Part shown: one piece after another, positions 41,946 through 50,206 of the stretch
Layout of the letters: every line of letters starts with the position of its first letter
How positions within the stretch are numbered: the first letter of the stretch is position 1
NCBI RefSeq assembly: GCF_005843885.1
Contig: NZ_CP040443.1
Location: forward strand, 3,162,001-3,226,000
Reading direction: 5' to 3'
From: Escherichia sp. E4742
GTDB taxonomy: Bacteria > Pseudomonadota > Gammaproteobacteria > Enterobacterales > Enterobacteriaceae
Length of the DNA: 64,000 nucleotides
Program-made: the position numbers and the translations under genes
Notes under the pieces: generated by a model
Databases searched by the model: none
What the model was told of the DNA's origin: nothing
Seen by the model: the letters and a program-made list of their open reading frames with translations, nothing else

Positions 41946-42413
41946 TTAATCACCTCTGTGAGAAATATATTCATTATTACATTTCATGCCATTTTTAACA
42001 TAGATTGCACCTGAGAATATTCCTTTGTTATTACTGCAGGGGTGATAATGAGTATTGACATATCCTGTGACAAAGGGGGCCATTAAAGGTGCTATTGCGA
42101 TAGCTACTAATAAAAAAATAAGAGTTAACTGCATTGTTATTTCTGTGGCGAAATTGATAACCTTCGTTTTCTTGATTAAGAATGTTTTTATTATTGTAAT
42201 TAAAATTATATTAATATTCAGAAAGGAAAACGATATGAAACCAAAGCATAGAATTAACATTTTCCAGTCGTAAAATATTTCCGTGGAGTCTTTTATTATT
42301 GAATATAGAGGTTTAATTCCGGTAAAAAACAAAGAAGCATTGAATGCAGGGAAAAATAATATAGCCATAAAAAGCATCGAAAGGAAGTCTTTAAATTTAA
42401 CATGTAAGCGCAT
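41946..42413 (-). CDS. ykfM: multi-pass membrane protein YkfM, candidate immunity protein
   Basis: A 155-residue protein with three strong hydrophobic stretches (about residues 10-31, 52-80 and 92-117) and a polar C-terminal tail with two Cys. From memory it corresponds to K-12 YkfM, an inner-membrane protein of unknown role. Its ribosome site GAGG overlaps the stop codon of the upstream effector candidate and only nine bases separate the genes, so translation is coupled. Small membrane immunity proteins encoded just after membrane-targeting toxins are a recurrent T6SS arrangement; immunity is inferred, not shown. Base composition is A/T-rich compared with the structural T6SS genes. Confidence 0.7.
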   Translation of the reverse strand: MRLHVKFKDFLSMLFMAILFFPAFNASLFFTGIKPLYSIIKDSTEIFYDWKMLILCFGFISFSFLNINIILITIIKTFLIKKTKVINFATEITMQLTLIFLLVAIAIAPLMAPFVTGYVNTHYHPCSNNKGIFSGAIYVKNGMKCNNEYISHRGD

Positions 42414-42422
42414 AGTTAATCC

Positions 42423-43334
42423 TCATATTACGGGGGTGTTAAGAACATACATAAATGGAGTCATGTTTTTCCTTTTCCATTTATCAATTTCCTGTTGCCG
42501 TTTTAGTCCATCTCTAATCGAATCTTTTAATTTGTCTGATAAATGGTATCGAGCATCGATGTCATTTAAAACAATTGTACACACTATCCCTGTCAGTAAA
42601 ATTGCTCCTCCTACAAGAATTACTGGAAAACCAAAACTAAGACAGGCAAAAGAAGTCAGGCTTCCAATAGCGGTTGCAACACCGCCTGCTATCACTGCTT
42701 TGACCACGTCCATTGAAATGTCGCCAAGAAAATTAACCAGATCTCGCTCTGAACTCATAATAAATTCTATGGTTCTCCAGGCTACTGAAAACCAAATACA
42801 GAACTTAACTCCTTTTATTGATTCAGATAAAGAGCCTCGCCAGCCAACAGCGAGTTCCAGCACTTGAGGTGCTCGTGAAGAGAAAATATATTTACCGAGT
42901 TTGTCTAAAAGCCAGGGGCTGGATGTTGTGACTTTTATATATTTCTCTCCAAGTATTTCAAAATAAGTTGCTTTTGTATGCTTTAACGTATTAAAGTTAA
43001 ATGTAATTTTCCCGTTTTTATCAAGTTCGGTCGTTAATTTACTCGCATTAGTTAACCAGGCGAGTACATCTTTTATCCCTGAAGGATGTGTAGTAATAAA
43101 ATGAATGTAATCAAATGATGTTATTGAGTTGAGTACTCTTTGGGCAACATCAAGTGTCAAGAGAATAACATGATGAGTGTTCTGATGCCTTAACTCATCA
43201 ATAAGTGGGACGTCGTTAAGATACGGATGCTGTGGCACTAGCTGGTTTATCGGTTGAGTCCCCCGAAGAATGTCACCCACATAATCAGCCCACTGTGCAT
43301 TCTGTGTGTTGTTATTATTCCTTAAACCAGCCAT
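42423..43334 (-). CDS. yafU: full-length YafU: candidate membrane-active T6SS effector
   Basis: A 303-residue protein without a signal peptide. Residues 1-170 form a soluble region of unknown fold; residues about 173-195, 211-233 and 235-256 are hydrophobic, the last two glycine/alanine-rich (VKAVIAGGVATAIGS, ILVGGAILLTGIV); the tail 257-303 is strongly charged. The region from Met193 corresponds, as I recall it, to the whole 112-residue K-12 YafU. The gene starts 43 bases after an hcp paralogue and is followed by a membrane protein gene. This suggests an Hcp-dependent effector acting on membranes, like Tse4-type pore formers; function is inferred. ATG at 43,334 follows GGAGAG. Confidence 0.7.
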   Translation of the reverse strand: MAGLRNNNNTQNAQWADYVGDILRGTQPINQLVPQHPYLNDVPLIDELRHQNTHHVILLTLDVAQRVLNSITSFDYIHFITTHPSGIKDVLAWLTNASKLTTELDKNGKITFNFNTLKHTKATYFEILGEKYIKVTTSSPWLLDKLGKYIFSSRAPQVLELAVGWRGSLSESIKGVKFCIWFSVAWRTIEFIMSSERDLVNFLGDISMDVVKAVIAGGVATAIGSLTSFACLSFGFPVILVGGAILLTGIVCTIVLNDIDARYHLSDKLKDSIRDGLKRQQEIDKWKRKNMTPFMYVLNTPVI

Positions 43335-43377
43335 TTTATCTCTCCGTAATAGTAATTTATTATGTTATTACAGTAAG

Positions 43378-43860
43378 TTACTGTACACGATCCTGCCATT
43401 TACTCATTGCATTTGTACCGGCTAACATATGCTCCCAGGAAATATCGTCATAAATAAAGGCAATTCTCTCCTGTGGCTCCAGTTCTTTTTCCAGGACAGC
43501 ATGCGGTGTGACAAAATCAATACTTGATATTCGGGCTTTTGATAAATTTATTTTATAGTAAGGCTGGTAAATACCCGCTTTACTGGTTCGGTAGAGTATA
43601 AATTCACATGTTGCCATTTTTTCATTGTCACTAAGTGCTTTAGCCAGCAATGGAGAGGATTTGTCAACAGGTTTGGTGATAATCAATTCATGATGATTGA
43701 CATTTTGACTTCTTGACATGGAGTGCATTAACGCATAAACCATGATCTGATCTTTATGTTCTGTCTGCGCTTTGTTTCCGACAGAATCAAGCGTTGAGCA
43801 ACCTGCTGAAATCAGCCCTTGTGTTTCCCCACTTAAAGTTAAATAACTCATATTCGCCAT
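43378..43860 (-). CDS. hcp: Hcp paralogue at the 3' end of the T6SS operon
   Basis: A 160-residue Hcp-family (DUF796) protein: ring-forming tube subunit of the T6SS needle, often the carrier of small effectors inside its lumen. The N-terminal YLTLSGETQGLISAG and the diagnostic NVNHHELIITKPVDKSSPLL segment are present. It is not fused to a C-terminal toxin. It begins 23 bases after the vasL stop with a strong ribosome site (AAAGGAG) and is followed by the effector candidate, so it probably serves that cargo. It is distinct from the second hcp that starts at 63,930. Confidence 0.93.
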   Translation of the reverse strand: MANMSYLTLSGETQGLISAGCSTLDSVGNKAQTEHKDQIMVYALMHSMSRSQNVNHHELIITKPVDKSSPLLAKALSDNEKMATCEFILYRTSKAGIYQPYYKINLSKARISSIDFVTPHAVLEKELEPQERIAFIYDDISWEHMLAGTNAMSKWQDRVQ

Positions 43861-43883
43861 GATAATCTCCTTTAATTAAATAA

Positions 43884-45236
43884 TTATTTTTCGGCCGTGG
43901 TCCCGGTTGCCGCCTCTGGCATGACGTTATTCTTCAGCAGCAGCCAGCGGCTTAACACTCCTTCGAGTCGCTCATTAATTTGTTTTTCCAGCGCATCTGT
44001 ATTCTGCTTCTGCGCACGAGCATCCTGGTACTGCGTCAACAGAGACTCAACGGGTGTTTCCTGCCCCAGTCCCCGCTCCGCCTGCCAGATGACATTTTTG
44101 ATATAGGAAAGGGTTAGTCCCTCTTTCTCGCGCTGCATCACGAGATCTGCAAAAGCATGTAAGTCCTGACGAGTCTGTAACCAGCCACGCAACTGCGGGC
44201 TACTCTGTGCGCGGGTTTTGAGTGCCTCATTCCATTGTGTCGAGGCCTGCTGTTGTTGCCGGTTTTCCGGCCAGCGACTGTCGGCAACACGCATCATCTG
44301 CATCCCGGTTTCCAGCGGCTGTACCGGGGAGGTATCAAGAAGTTGTTGCAGCCTGCGCTCATAGTTTTCGAGTTCAGGTGAGGCTATCCACACCGTTGCT
44401 GCGCCCTGAGTGGTGTCGTTAACCTGTAACAGTTGCTGCTGCACCGGATAGACCTGCCACCACCACAATGCTGAGGCGACAGCCACTGAACAGACGATCC
44501 CTGCGATAAACCCTCTTACCGTACTGCCTTGCTTCATCACACTGGCCTGCGGGGGATTCTCTGTCGGACTGCGCACTTCCACTTTCATCTCAGGCAGGTC
44601 GGGCAGGGGAGGCACTACCGCTTCTGGCATGGCGGAACTCGTTGTTTCCGGGGCATAAATCAGCGTTCTGACCGTAGTCTGTGAGGTGTTCTCAGCGTTA
44701 CTCTTCGGCTGGGGTTCAAGCCGTTTACGTGTGTTCTGCATAAAATAGAGCAGATTCTCCACGCGCGGAACGCGCTTCAGCTCTACCTGCTGGAGTTTGT
44801 CGCAGATAAGCTGCAATGCCCGCTCCGTGCGGTAGATCAGTGGTAGATCAGATTCCGCAAAGGAGATTTGCTGACGCAGAATATTGCCGGTTCGGGAGTT
44901 AAACCAGTCCAGCATTTCAGTACGCGCCGGACCGCCCTGCGGCCAGAACTTTTCCCAGTCGTGGCTTACCATTGCCGCCAGCAGTTCCGCACCTTCGCAA
45001 AAGCCAGCCAGTCCCTGTGTCCGTGTCCGGGCAAGCGTATAGTAGGTGGCGGTGTGCAAATCCACGCCGTTGGCTTTAAAAATCGCCAGCGCCAGCGATT
45101 CCACCAGTTTCCAGTTCAGCTCCGGCTGTGACGGGTGGCTGGCTTTGTTAATTTCCTCGCGGATGGCGCTGAATTCCGGCAGCCCGCGCGGATCACTGCC
45201 GGTAACGATAGTTTGTGTCAGTCCGTTATTATTCAT
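43884..45236 (-). CDS. vasL: VasL-type membrane-anchored TssA-like protein
   Basis: A 450-residue protein with an ImpA/TssA-like N-terminal domain (about 15-130, with the conserved DPRGLPEFSAIR), a Pro/Thr-rich linker, one membrane helix at about 242-262 and a C-terminal VasL domain. It matches V. cholerae VCA0121 in position and layout. TssA-like proteins organise baseplate priming and sheath elongation; the anchored form is thought to act at the membrane. ATG at 45,236 is chosen because AAGGAGG lies just ahead, inside the end of tssM; a longer reading would start inside tssM. Confidence 0.85.
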   Translation of the reverse strand: MNNNGLTQTIVTGSDPRGLPEFSAIREEINKASHPSQPELNWKLVESLALAIFKANGVDLHTATYYTLARTRTQGLAGFCEGAELLAAMVSHDWEKFWPQGGPARTEMLDWFNSRTGNILRQQISFAESDLPLIYRTERALQLICDKLQQVELKRVPRVENLLYFMQNTRKRLEPQPKSNAENTSQTTVRTLIYAPETTSSAMPEAVVPPLPDLPEMKVEVRSPTENPPQASVMKQGSTVRGFIAGIVCSVAVASALWWWQVYPVQQQLLQVNDTTQGAATVWIASPELENYERRLQQLLDTSPVQPLETGMQMMRVADSRWPENRQQQQASTQWNEALKTRAQSSPQLRGWLQTRQDLHAFADLVMQREKEGLTLSYIKNVIWQAERGLGQETPVESLLTQYQDARAQKQNTDALEKQINERLEGVLSRWLLLKNNVMPEAATGTTAEK

Positions 45237-45246
45237 CCCTGCCTCC

Positions 45247-48200
45247 TTAGTACAGTGTGTCCGACAGACCAAACTGGCTGAACAACCCACCGCTGAACGG
45301 GTTATCTTCCGTGTCGGTATGCACGCGGTAGGTCATTGCGCCACCGTCCACGCTAAAGCGCACGGTAAAGTTGCCATCCTGTACTCCGGTCAGCTGTCCG
45401 GCCCCGAACAGGCGGAACTGAGCCCACGGCCCGCTGAAGCTGATACTGCGCGGTGCGCCGCCGCTGGCACCAACCAGCGTCAGTTTGCTTTCGTTGCCTT
45501 CGCGCATATTGTTAGGCCAGACCAGATGGGCGGTATAGTTACGGCCCTGGCTGTAATCGACTAACTGACCGTCAAGGTTCAGTACGCTGCGGCGTTTGTT
45601 GCCGGAAAGCGATACCGTTTCCACGGCAAAGGATGTTCCCAGACCGTTCTGTTTACTGAAGAAGATGTCACGGATTTTCTGCGCGGTTTCCAGTTGCGCA
45701 ATAATATCTTCGCGAATAATGACGTTGTTATCGCCATCCTCCAGACTCAGGTCATTGTCGATAAACAGCTTTAGGTTCTGCTGGTAGAAGGTATCCAGTA
45801 TGCCATCTGGTTTAAAGAATCGTTCGAAGGCATCCAGTGAGGCATCCTGTGCAGAACGTGGATTAAACGGATAGTTATTTGCCAGTTGCTCGTTAAACGG
45901 TTTCACCACGCTGTCGCGCCAGTCCACTTCCATATAGTGAACGGCTTCCACCATCACCACATGCCAGGCCTGGTCAGCCAGCCTGCCTACCCAGCGGTTG
46001 AGCGGAGCAGGCAGTGTTTTTGCCATCTGGCGGGTGGCGAATATGGGATCGCTGCTGTTCTGATCAAGCCGTAACTGCACGGCTTTCAGTGCCGATTTCC
46101 CAGGTACAGGCGCGTTCTGGATCGCCAGCAGGTAGCGGTGTAACTCGGTGAGCTGCTGGTACACGGCCTGCATCGTGCTTTCTTTATCTTTCTGGACTGT
46201 CAGGGTACTGTTTTCCGGGGCGAACTCATGCCCAAGGCGGGTGAGTAACTGGTAGTCTGGTTCAGCCAGGGCCTCATCCCGTTCTTTAGCAGAGAGTTTT
46301 TCAGAAAAGGCGCCTGGTTGTGTGTTGTCACGCAGCACGGTCAGTGCCCGCTGCAAAGGCTGGTCGCCGCTGATAACCTGCTCCAGCGCCCCGGTCAGTT
46401 GTCCGATGGACTCAAAATTGCGGATATTCAGATTGTCCATCCCGGCCCGCCAGGTGGCGGTGTAGTCGCTGATATACTGCTCGGTCAACTGGCGCTGGAT
46501 TTCCGCCCGGTCGGCGTCACTGTATTTCACGCTGCGGGTGAGGTTTAGTACCCAGGAATCCATCGCCGTCAGTTCAACCAGTTCATCGCGCTGTTTTACA
46601 AAATAGCTTTGCAGGCCGTAACGGGTAAGAAACTGCGGGACAACCAGTTTATTGTCATCGGCAGATGTAAACACCTGGTCAAAGGTTGGCCCTACCTGGT
46701 CACGCAGATTGAGGTCGGCAGGAAGAACGCCCAGCGCCCGCGTTTTCAGGCTCTGGTAAACCCGCTGGTAGACAGGTAGTTTGCTTAGTTCTTTCTGTGC
46801 TGACACAACGGGCTTGTCATACGGCGTCCAGCGGCTGATGGCGTCACCGTCGCCCGCCTGACGCTCTGCATGCCAGTCAGTGTGAGCCAGCGCGTAGTCA
46901 AGATGGGACATCAGTTGCGCCTGGATATCGCGCTGGCCGTGGAACTTTTCGCTCCAGCGTTTTGCCATATACTGCTTCACCACCTCATTGTTACGTCCGC
47001 TTTTGTCCTCCAGCATTCGCATCACGCGCAGCACGGCGAGTTTTTCCTCACTCTCCGGTGGCGCGGCGTTCATCTCTTTGACCAGCCCGTTAAACAGCGA
47101 GGGCAGGTAACGCTGCTCCAGCAGTTGCAGGTAGGTCTGTTCCACATAAGGTCCGATACGTCGCCCCTGGTACAGCCCCATATCGGCCAGACGGCTGCGG
47201 TCGCCCCAGTCACCGTAGGCCAGAGTGGCATCGCGTACCGGGTTCAGCAGCGGCAGTTGCAGGTTGCCATAGTCATCTTCCCCCTGCGGAGGAGGTACAT
47301 CCATAAAGGCTTTTGCCTGCTTAAGCACGGTGATGCCGGACTGATAGTTACCGTCGTAATAGTGATGCCAGCCGGCAATGAGCAGCAGTGCCGCCACGCC
47401 GCCTGTGGCAGAGAAAACCGTCAGGCGGCGACGGGAACGCATCAGCCAGGCGCGGCTCTCCGTTGCCAGATTAGGCTCTGCGAGTAATGCCTGCGGGAAC
47501 AGGCTGCGGGTGAAATAGGGCGCGGTGTCCACCAGGGGCCAGGACGCCAGTGGGTTATTGCCCAGCCGGTACTGGCGGGCGGCAGACTGGGTGAAAATAT
47601 CATCCATCTGTCCGCGCTGAAGCGAAGAGGTGAGATAGACGCCACGCAGCATCACGTTCATATTTTCGCCGTCAAGCAGACCCTCAAGCAGTGATACCAG
47701 CGGTTCACGGCTTCCCTGCATCTGGCGGGAAAAACTAAATAAAGACGCACGGGCGTGGCTCTGTCCGACCATCAGATCCGGCAACGCCAGATTCATTCGA
47801 TCCACCCATGTCTGCCAGAAAGCATTCAACTCTGCTCGCCAGTCATCATTTTCATGGGCGCGGCGGGTGAACGTGACACCCAGAATCGCATCACGATCCT
47901 GCCTGTTCAGTGACTGGAACAGGGCGGCAAAACCCTGCAATAAATCAAGCCGGGTCAGTACCACGTAAACCGGTAACTGACAGTGAAGATGCTGGTGTAT
48001 ATCCTGCAAGCGGCTGCGCAGCGTCTGTAACAGATGCTCGCGGCGGCGTTTGTCTGCGGTCAGTAGATCGGGTAAATCGAGTGTCAGAATAATCCCGTTC
48101 AGCGGCTGGCGCGCGCGCTTTTCTTTCAGCCAGCCGAGGGCATGTTCCCACAGACGGCGATGCAGGATATCCGCATCAGCGGGAGCGCAGAGTGTGCCGT

Positions 48201-48771
48201 CGATATCAAAGATCACCGCCTGTTTACCGACATGGGGCGTAAGGTACAGGCGTTGTTCTGCGCAGCGTGCGCCCTCCGGGGCATAAATAATGTCGGACGG
48301 AAACCCCTCGCGCAGCAGTGTCGTTTTGCCACTGCCCACCGGGCCGATGACCATATACCACGGCAACTGCCACAGGAAACGACGGTTGTCGAGATGGCGT
48401 TGCAGGCGTAGCAGCCAGTGGTCGAGGTAACGCTGCTGGGCGTTCAGCTCCACACTGAGCGGATCAATAGCCTCCTCGCGCTGTTGTTTTTGCTGTTTTT
48501 CAAGCAGTTGCAGGCGCTTCATTACCCGGACGGTAAGCCACACAAGGGCAATAATCCCCCACGCCGCCGTTGCCAGCCAGCGGTTCGCCAGTGGTTTGAG
48601 CCACTGTTCTTCATACAGCGTCCACGTCGGGCCTTTCCACCAGATCCATACCAGCAGGAAAATCCACGCCAGTATCAGCAGCCAGAATGCAGAAACCTTA
48701 AACCGGGGCATCGCCGGGCGCAGGGCTGATTTGAGTCCGCTGAATAGTCGGGGTGTTGGTAATCTGAACAC
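45247..48771 (-). CDS. tssM: T6SS membrane-complex protein TssM (IcmF/VasK)
   Basis: Inner-membrane core of the T6SS envelope complex; its periplasmic part reaches TssJ. The 1174 residues hold two N-terminal membrane helices (about 26-45 and 66-84), a cytoplasmic NTPase-like domain with an intact Walker A (GPVGSGKTT, about 143-151), a third membrane helix near 455-472 and a large periplasmic region ending in the TssJ-binding C-terminal domain. The start is GTG at 48,771 behind AGGAG. TssM lies between tssA and vasL as in V. cholerae VAS. Confidence 0.96.
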   Translation of the reverse strand: MFRLPTPRLFSGLKSALRPAMPRFKVSAFWLLILAWIFLLVWIWWKGPTWTLYEEQWLKPLANRWLATAAWGIIALVWLTVRVMKRLQLLEKQQKQQREEAIDPLSVELNAQQRYLDHWLLRLQRHLDNRRFLWQLPWYMVIGPVGSGKTTLLREGFPSDIIYAPEGARCAEQRLYLTPHVGKQAVIFDIDGTLCAPADADILHRRLWEHALGWLKEKRARQPLNGIILTLDLPDLLTADKRRREHLLQTLRSRLQDIHQHLHCQLPVYVVLTRLDLLQGFAALFQSLNRQDRDAILGVTFTRRAHENDDWRAELNAFWQTWVDRMNLALPDLMVGQSHARASLFSFSRQMQGSREPLVSLLEGLLDGENMNVMLRGVYLTSSLQRGQMDDIFTQSAARQYRLGNNPLASWPLVDTAPYFTRSLFPQALLAEPNLATESRAWLMRSRRRLTVFSATGGVAALLLIAGWHHYYDGNYQSGITVLKQAKAFMDVPPPQGEDDYGNLQLPLLNPVRDATLAYGDWGDRSRLADMGLYQGRRIGPYVEQTYLQLLEQRYLPSLFNGLVKEMNAAPPESEEKLAVLRVMRMLEDKSGRNNEVVKQYMAKRWSEKFHGQRDIQAQLMSHLDYALAHTDWHAERQAGDGDAISRWTPYDKPVVSAQKELSKLPVYQRVYQSLKTRALGVLPADLNLRDQVGPTFDQVFTSADDNKLVVPQFLTRYGLQSYFVKQRDELVELTAMDSWVLNLTRSVKYSDADRAEIQRQLTEQYISDYTATWRAGMDNLNIRNFESIGQLTGALEQVISGDQPLQRALTVLRDNTQPGAFSEKLSAKERDEALAEPDYQLLTRLGHEFAPENSTLTVQKDKESTMQAVYQQLTELHRYLLAIQNAPVPGKSALKAVQLRLDQNSSDPIFATRQMAKTLPAPLNRWVGRLADQAWHVVMVEAVHYMEVDWRDSVVKPFNEQLANNYPFNPRSAQDASLDAFERFFKPDGILDTFYQQNLKLFIDNDLSLEDGDNNVIIREDIIAQLETAQKIRDIFFSKQNGLGTSFAVETVSLSGNKRRSVLNLDGQLVDYSQGRNYTAHLVWPNNMREGNESKLTLVGASGGAPRSISFSGPWAQFRLFGAGQLTGVQDGNFTVRFSVDGGAMTYRVHTDTEDNPFSGGLFSQFGLSDTLY

Positions 48772-48789
48772 AAAAACTCCTGTTATCTC

Positions 48790-50202
48790 TTATTGTTCTG
48801 CCGTGAATTTTTGTTCGAGCTGCGCAAGTAACGATGGCTCCCAGTCAGACACCATCGTCTGCCCCCCCATCATGAACAACATCCGGTACTGTTGCTGCGC
48901 AAGCTGTACAAGCCCCGCCTCCTCCGTCAACTGGGCGGCAAGGTACTGGCGGTGAAACTGATCGCGGGGATCGCCTTCGGGTAGCATGTCCAGATACCGC
49001 AGCGCCGCCTCCAGCCCCTGCTCAGTAAAACAGGTCCTGGCTGCCTGCGATTCCTCTCCGGCCTGCGCAACCGGTGTAACTTTGCCGTCGGGCGAAGCGG
49101 ACAGCCATTGTTTCGTCTGCTCACTGATAAAAGGTGTACGGTCATTAAACAGTAGCCCGGTAAGCTGGGGCAGACGCTCAAGGAAGCGGGTGACCTCATC
49201 GCGGATGGCGTCTGCCACCTGTTTGTAACCCAGGCGCAGTGCTGTCTGTGAAGAAAGACAGTGACCGTCCAGCCAGTAGGGTGCCAGAAGCACACTTTTC
49301 TCCACCTGCTGCCACAGTGCCATATCTGCGCTGCCAAGCTGTGCCTGGTAATCTGCAATCATATCGGCGGAGACGGCAGCCAGCGGGGTTCGTCCGTCAC
49401 TTTCCGCCTGGGGCGTACTGTTGATGGATTGCCACAGAGCATGGCGACGCAGGCGATAGCCCTGCGGCGAATCTGGCTGGCGTTCGCATAAAATGGCTGC
49501 CACTTTTAACAGCGTGTCGCGCCAGGCTTTATCGTCGTGGCTGTCAATGGTGACTTGCGAAGCCGGATCGCTGGTTTGCGTCACGCCGCTTTCAGACGTG
49601 GCGGTGGTCTGTGGTGTACTACCGGAGGCCGCCGGAGTGGGGCAGGGTGCAGGGGCCGCACGATTAAACGCACGCAGGTACAGGGCAAAAAGATCATCGG
49701 TTGCCTGCGCCAGTTCCGGTACGTTATGTGATTGCCAGCACTGCGCCAGTTTCGCCAGCTCGCCCAGCAGCGCATCGCGCTGCGTCGTGGCAGCGTTTTC
49801 TGAAAAGCTTTCAATCCCCGTTTCAAAGCGTTTAATGACCTGGCCGGAGAAACGTTTTTTGTGCGCCATATTTTGCGGTGCGGCCACTACCCAGTAATGC
49901 TCCACATACAGCGCCAGCAGGCGCAATGCCAGGAGCGGATCTCCGGCATGTTGCAGGGTTCTGAGCAGATGTGCCAGCAGCCGGAAGTCTTTGCTTTCAG
50001 AGGCCAGAAGTTTAAGCCCCCGGCGCTGGAGTTCCGGGATATCCAGTTGACTGTGGGCCAGTGACCCCAGCTTGACTATTTCACCGTCGATATACTCCCA
50101 GTCGGGGTTGTCATCTTTCAGCGCCGATGCCAGTTTCTCTTCCGGCAGGTTTTCCAGCAGGTGCGATATCCAGACATTCGGATCGCGTAAGTCCATTGCC
50201 AT
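48790..50202 (-). CDS. tssA: T6SS baseplate/sheath cap protein TssA (VasJ type)
   Basis: A 470-residue TssA-family protein with the ImpA N-terminal domain and a VasJ-type C-terminal region; TssA primes baseplate and sheath assembly and caps the growing distal end. A Thr/Ser/Pro-rich linker lies near residues 190-215. ATG at 50,202 (MAMDLRDPNV) follows GGGAG; a second ATG two codons later and an upstream extension of 10 codons are possible. It lies four bases from the end of tagO, which is part of the tight operon. Confidence 0.9.
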   Translation of the reverse strand: MAMDLRDPNVWISHLLENLPEEKLASALKDDNPDWEYIDGEIVKLGSLAHSQLDIPELQRRGLKLLASESKDFRLLAHLLRTLQHAGDPLLALRLLALYVEHYWVVAAPQNMAHKKRFSGQVIKRFETGIESFSENAATTQRDALLGELAKLAQCWQSHNVPELAQATDDLFALYLRAFNRAAPAPCPTPAASGSTPQTTATSESGVTQTSDPASQVTIDSHDDKAWRDTLLKVAAILCERQPDSPQGYRLRRHALWQSINSTPQAESDGRTPLAAVSADMIADYQAQLGSADMALWQQVEKSVLLAPYWLDGHCLSSQTALRLGYKQVADAIRDEVTRFLERLPQLTGLLFNDRTPFISEQTKQWLSASPDGKVTPVAQAGEESQAARTCFTEQGLEAALRYLDMLPEGDPRDQFHRQYLAAQLTEEAGLVQLAQQQYRMLFMMGGQTMVSDWEPSLLAQLEQKFTAEQ

Positions 50203-50206
50203 ATTT

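Noticed and set aside
43378..43860. Hcp with a fused C-terminal toxin (Hcp-ET type)
   Set aside because: The protein ends in SKWQDRVQ, the normal Hcp C terminus, at 160 residues; cargo is encoded separately.
46870..47487. 205-codon open frame antisense to tssM
   Set aside because: Shadow of a long G/C-rich gene; it resembles no protein I know and lacks a ribosome site.
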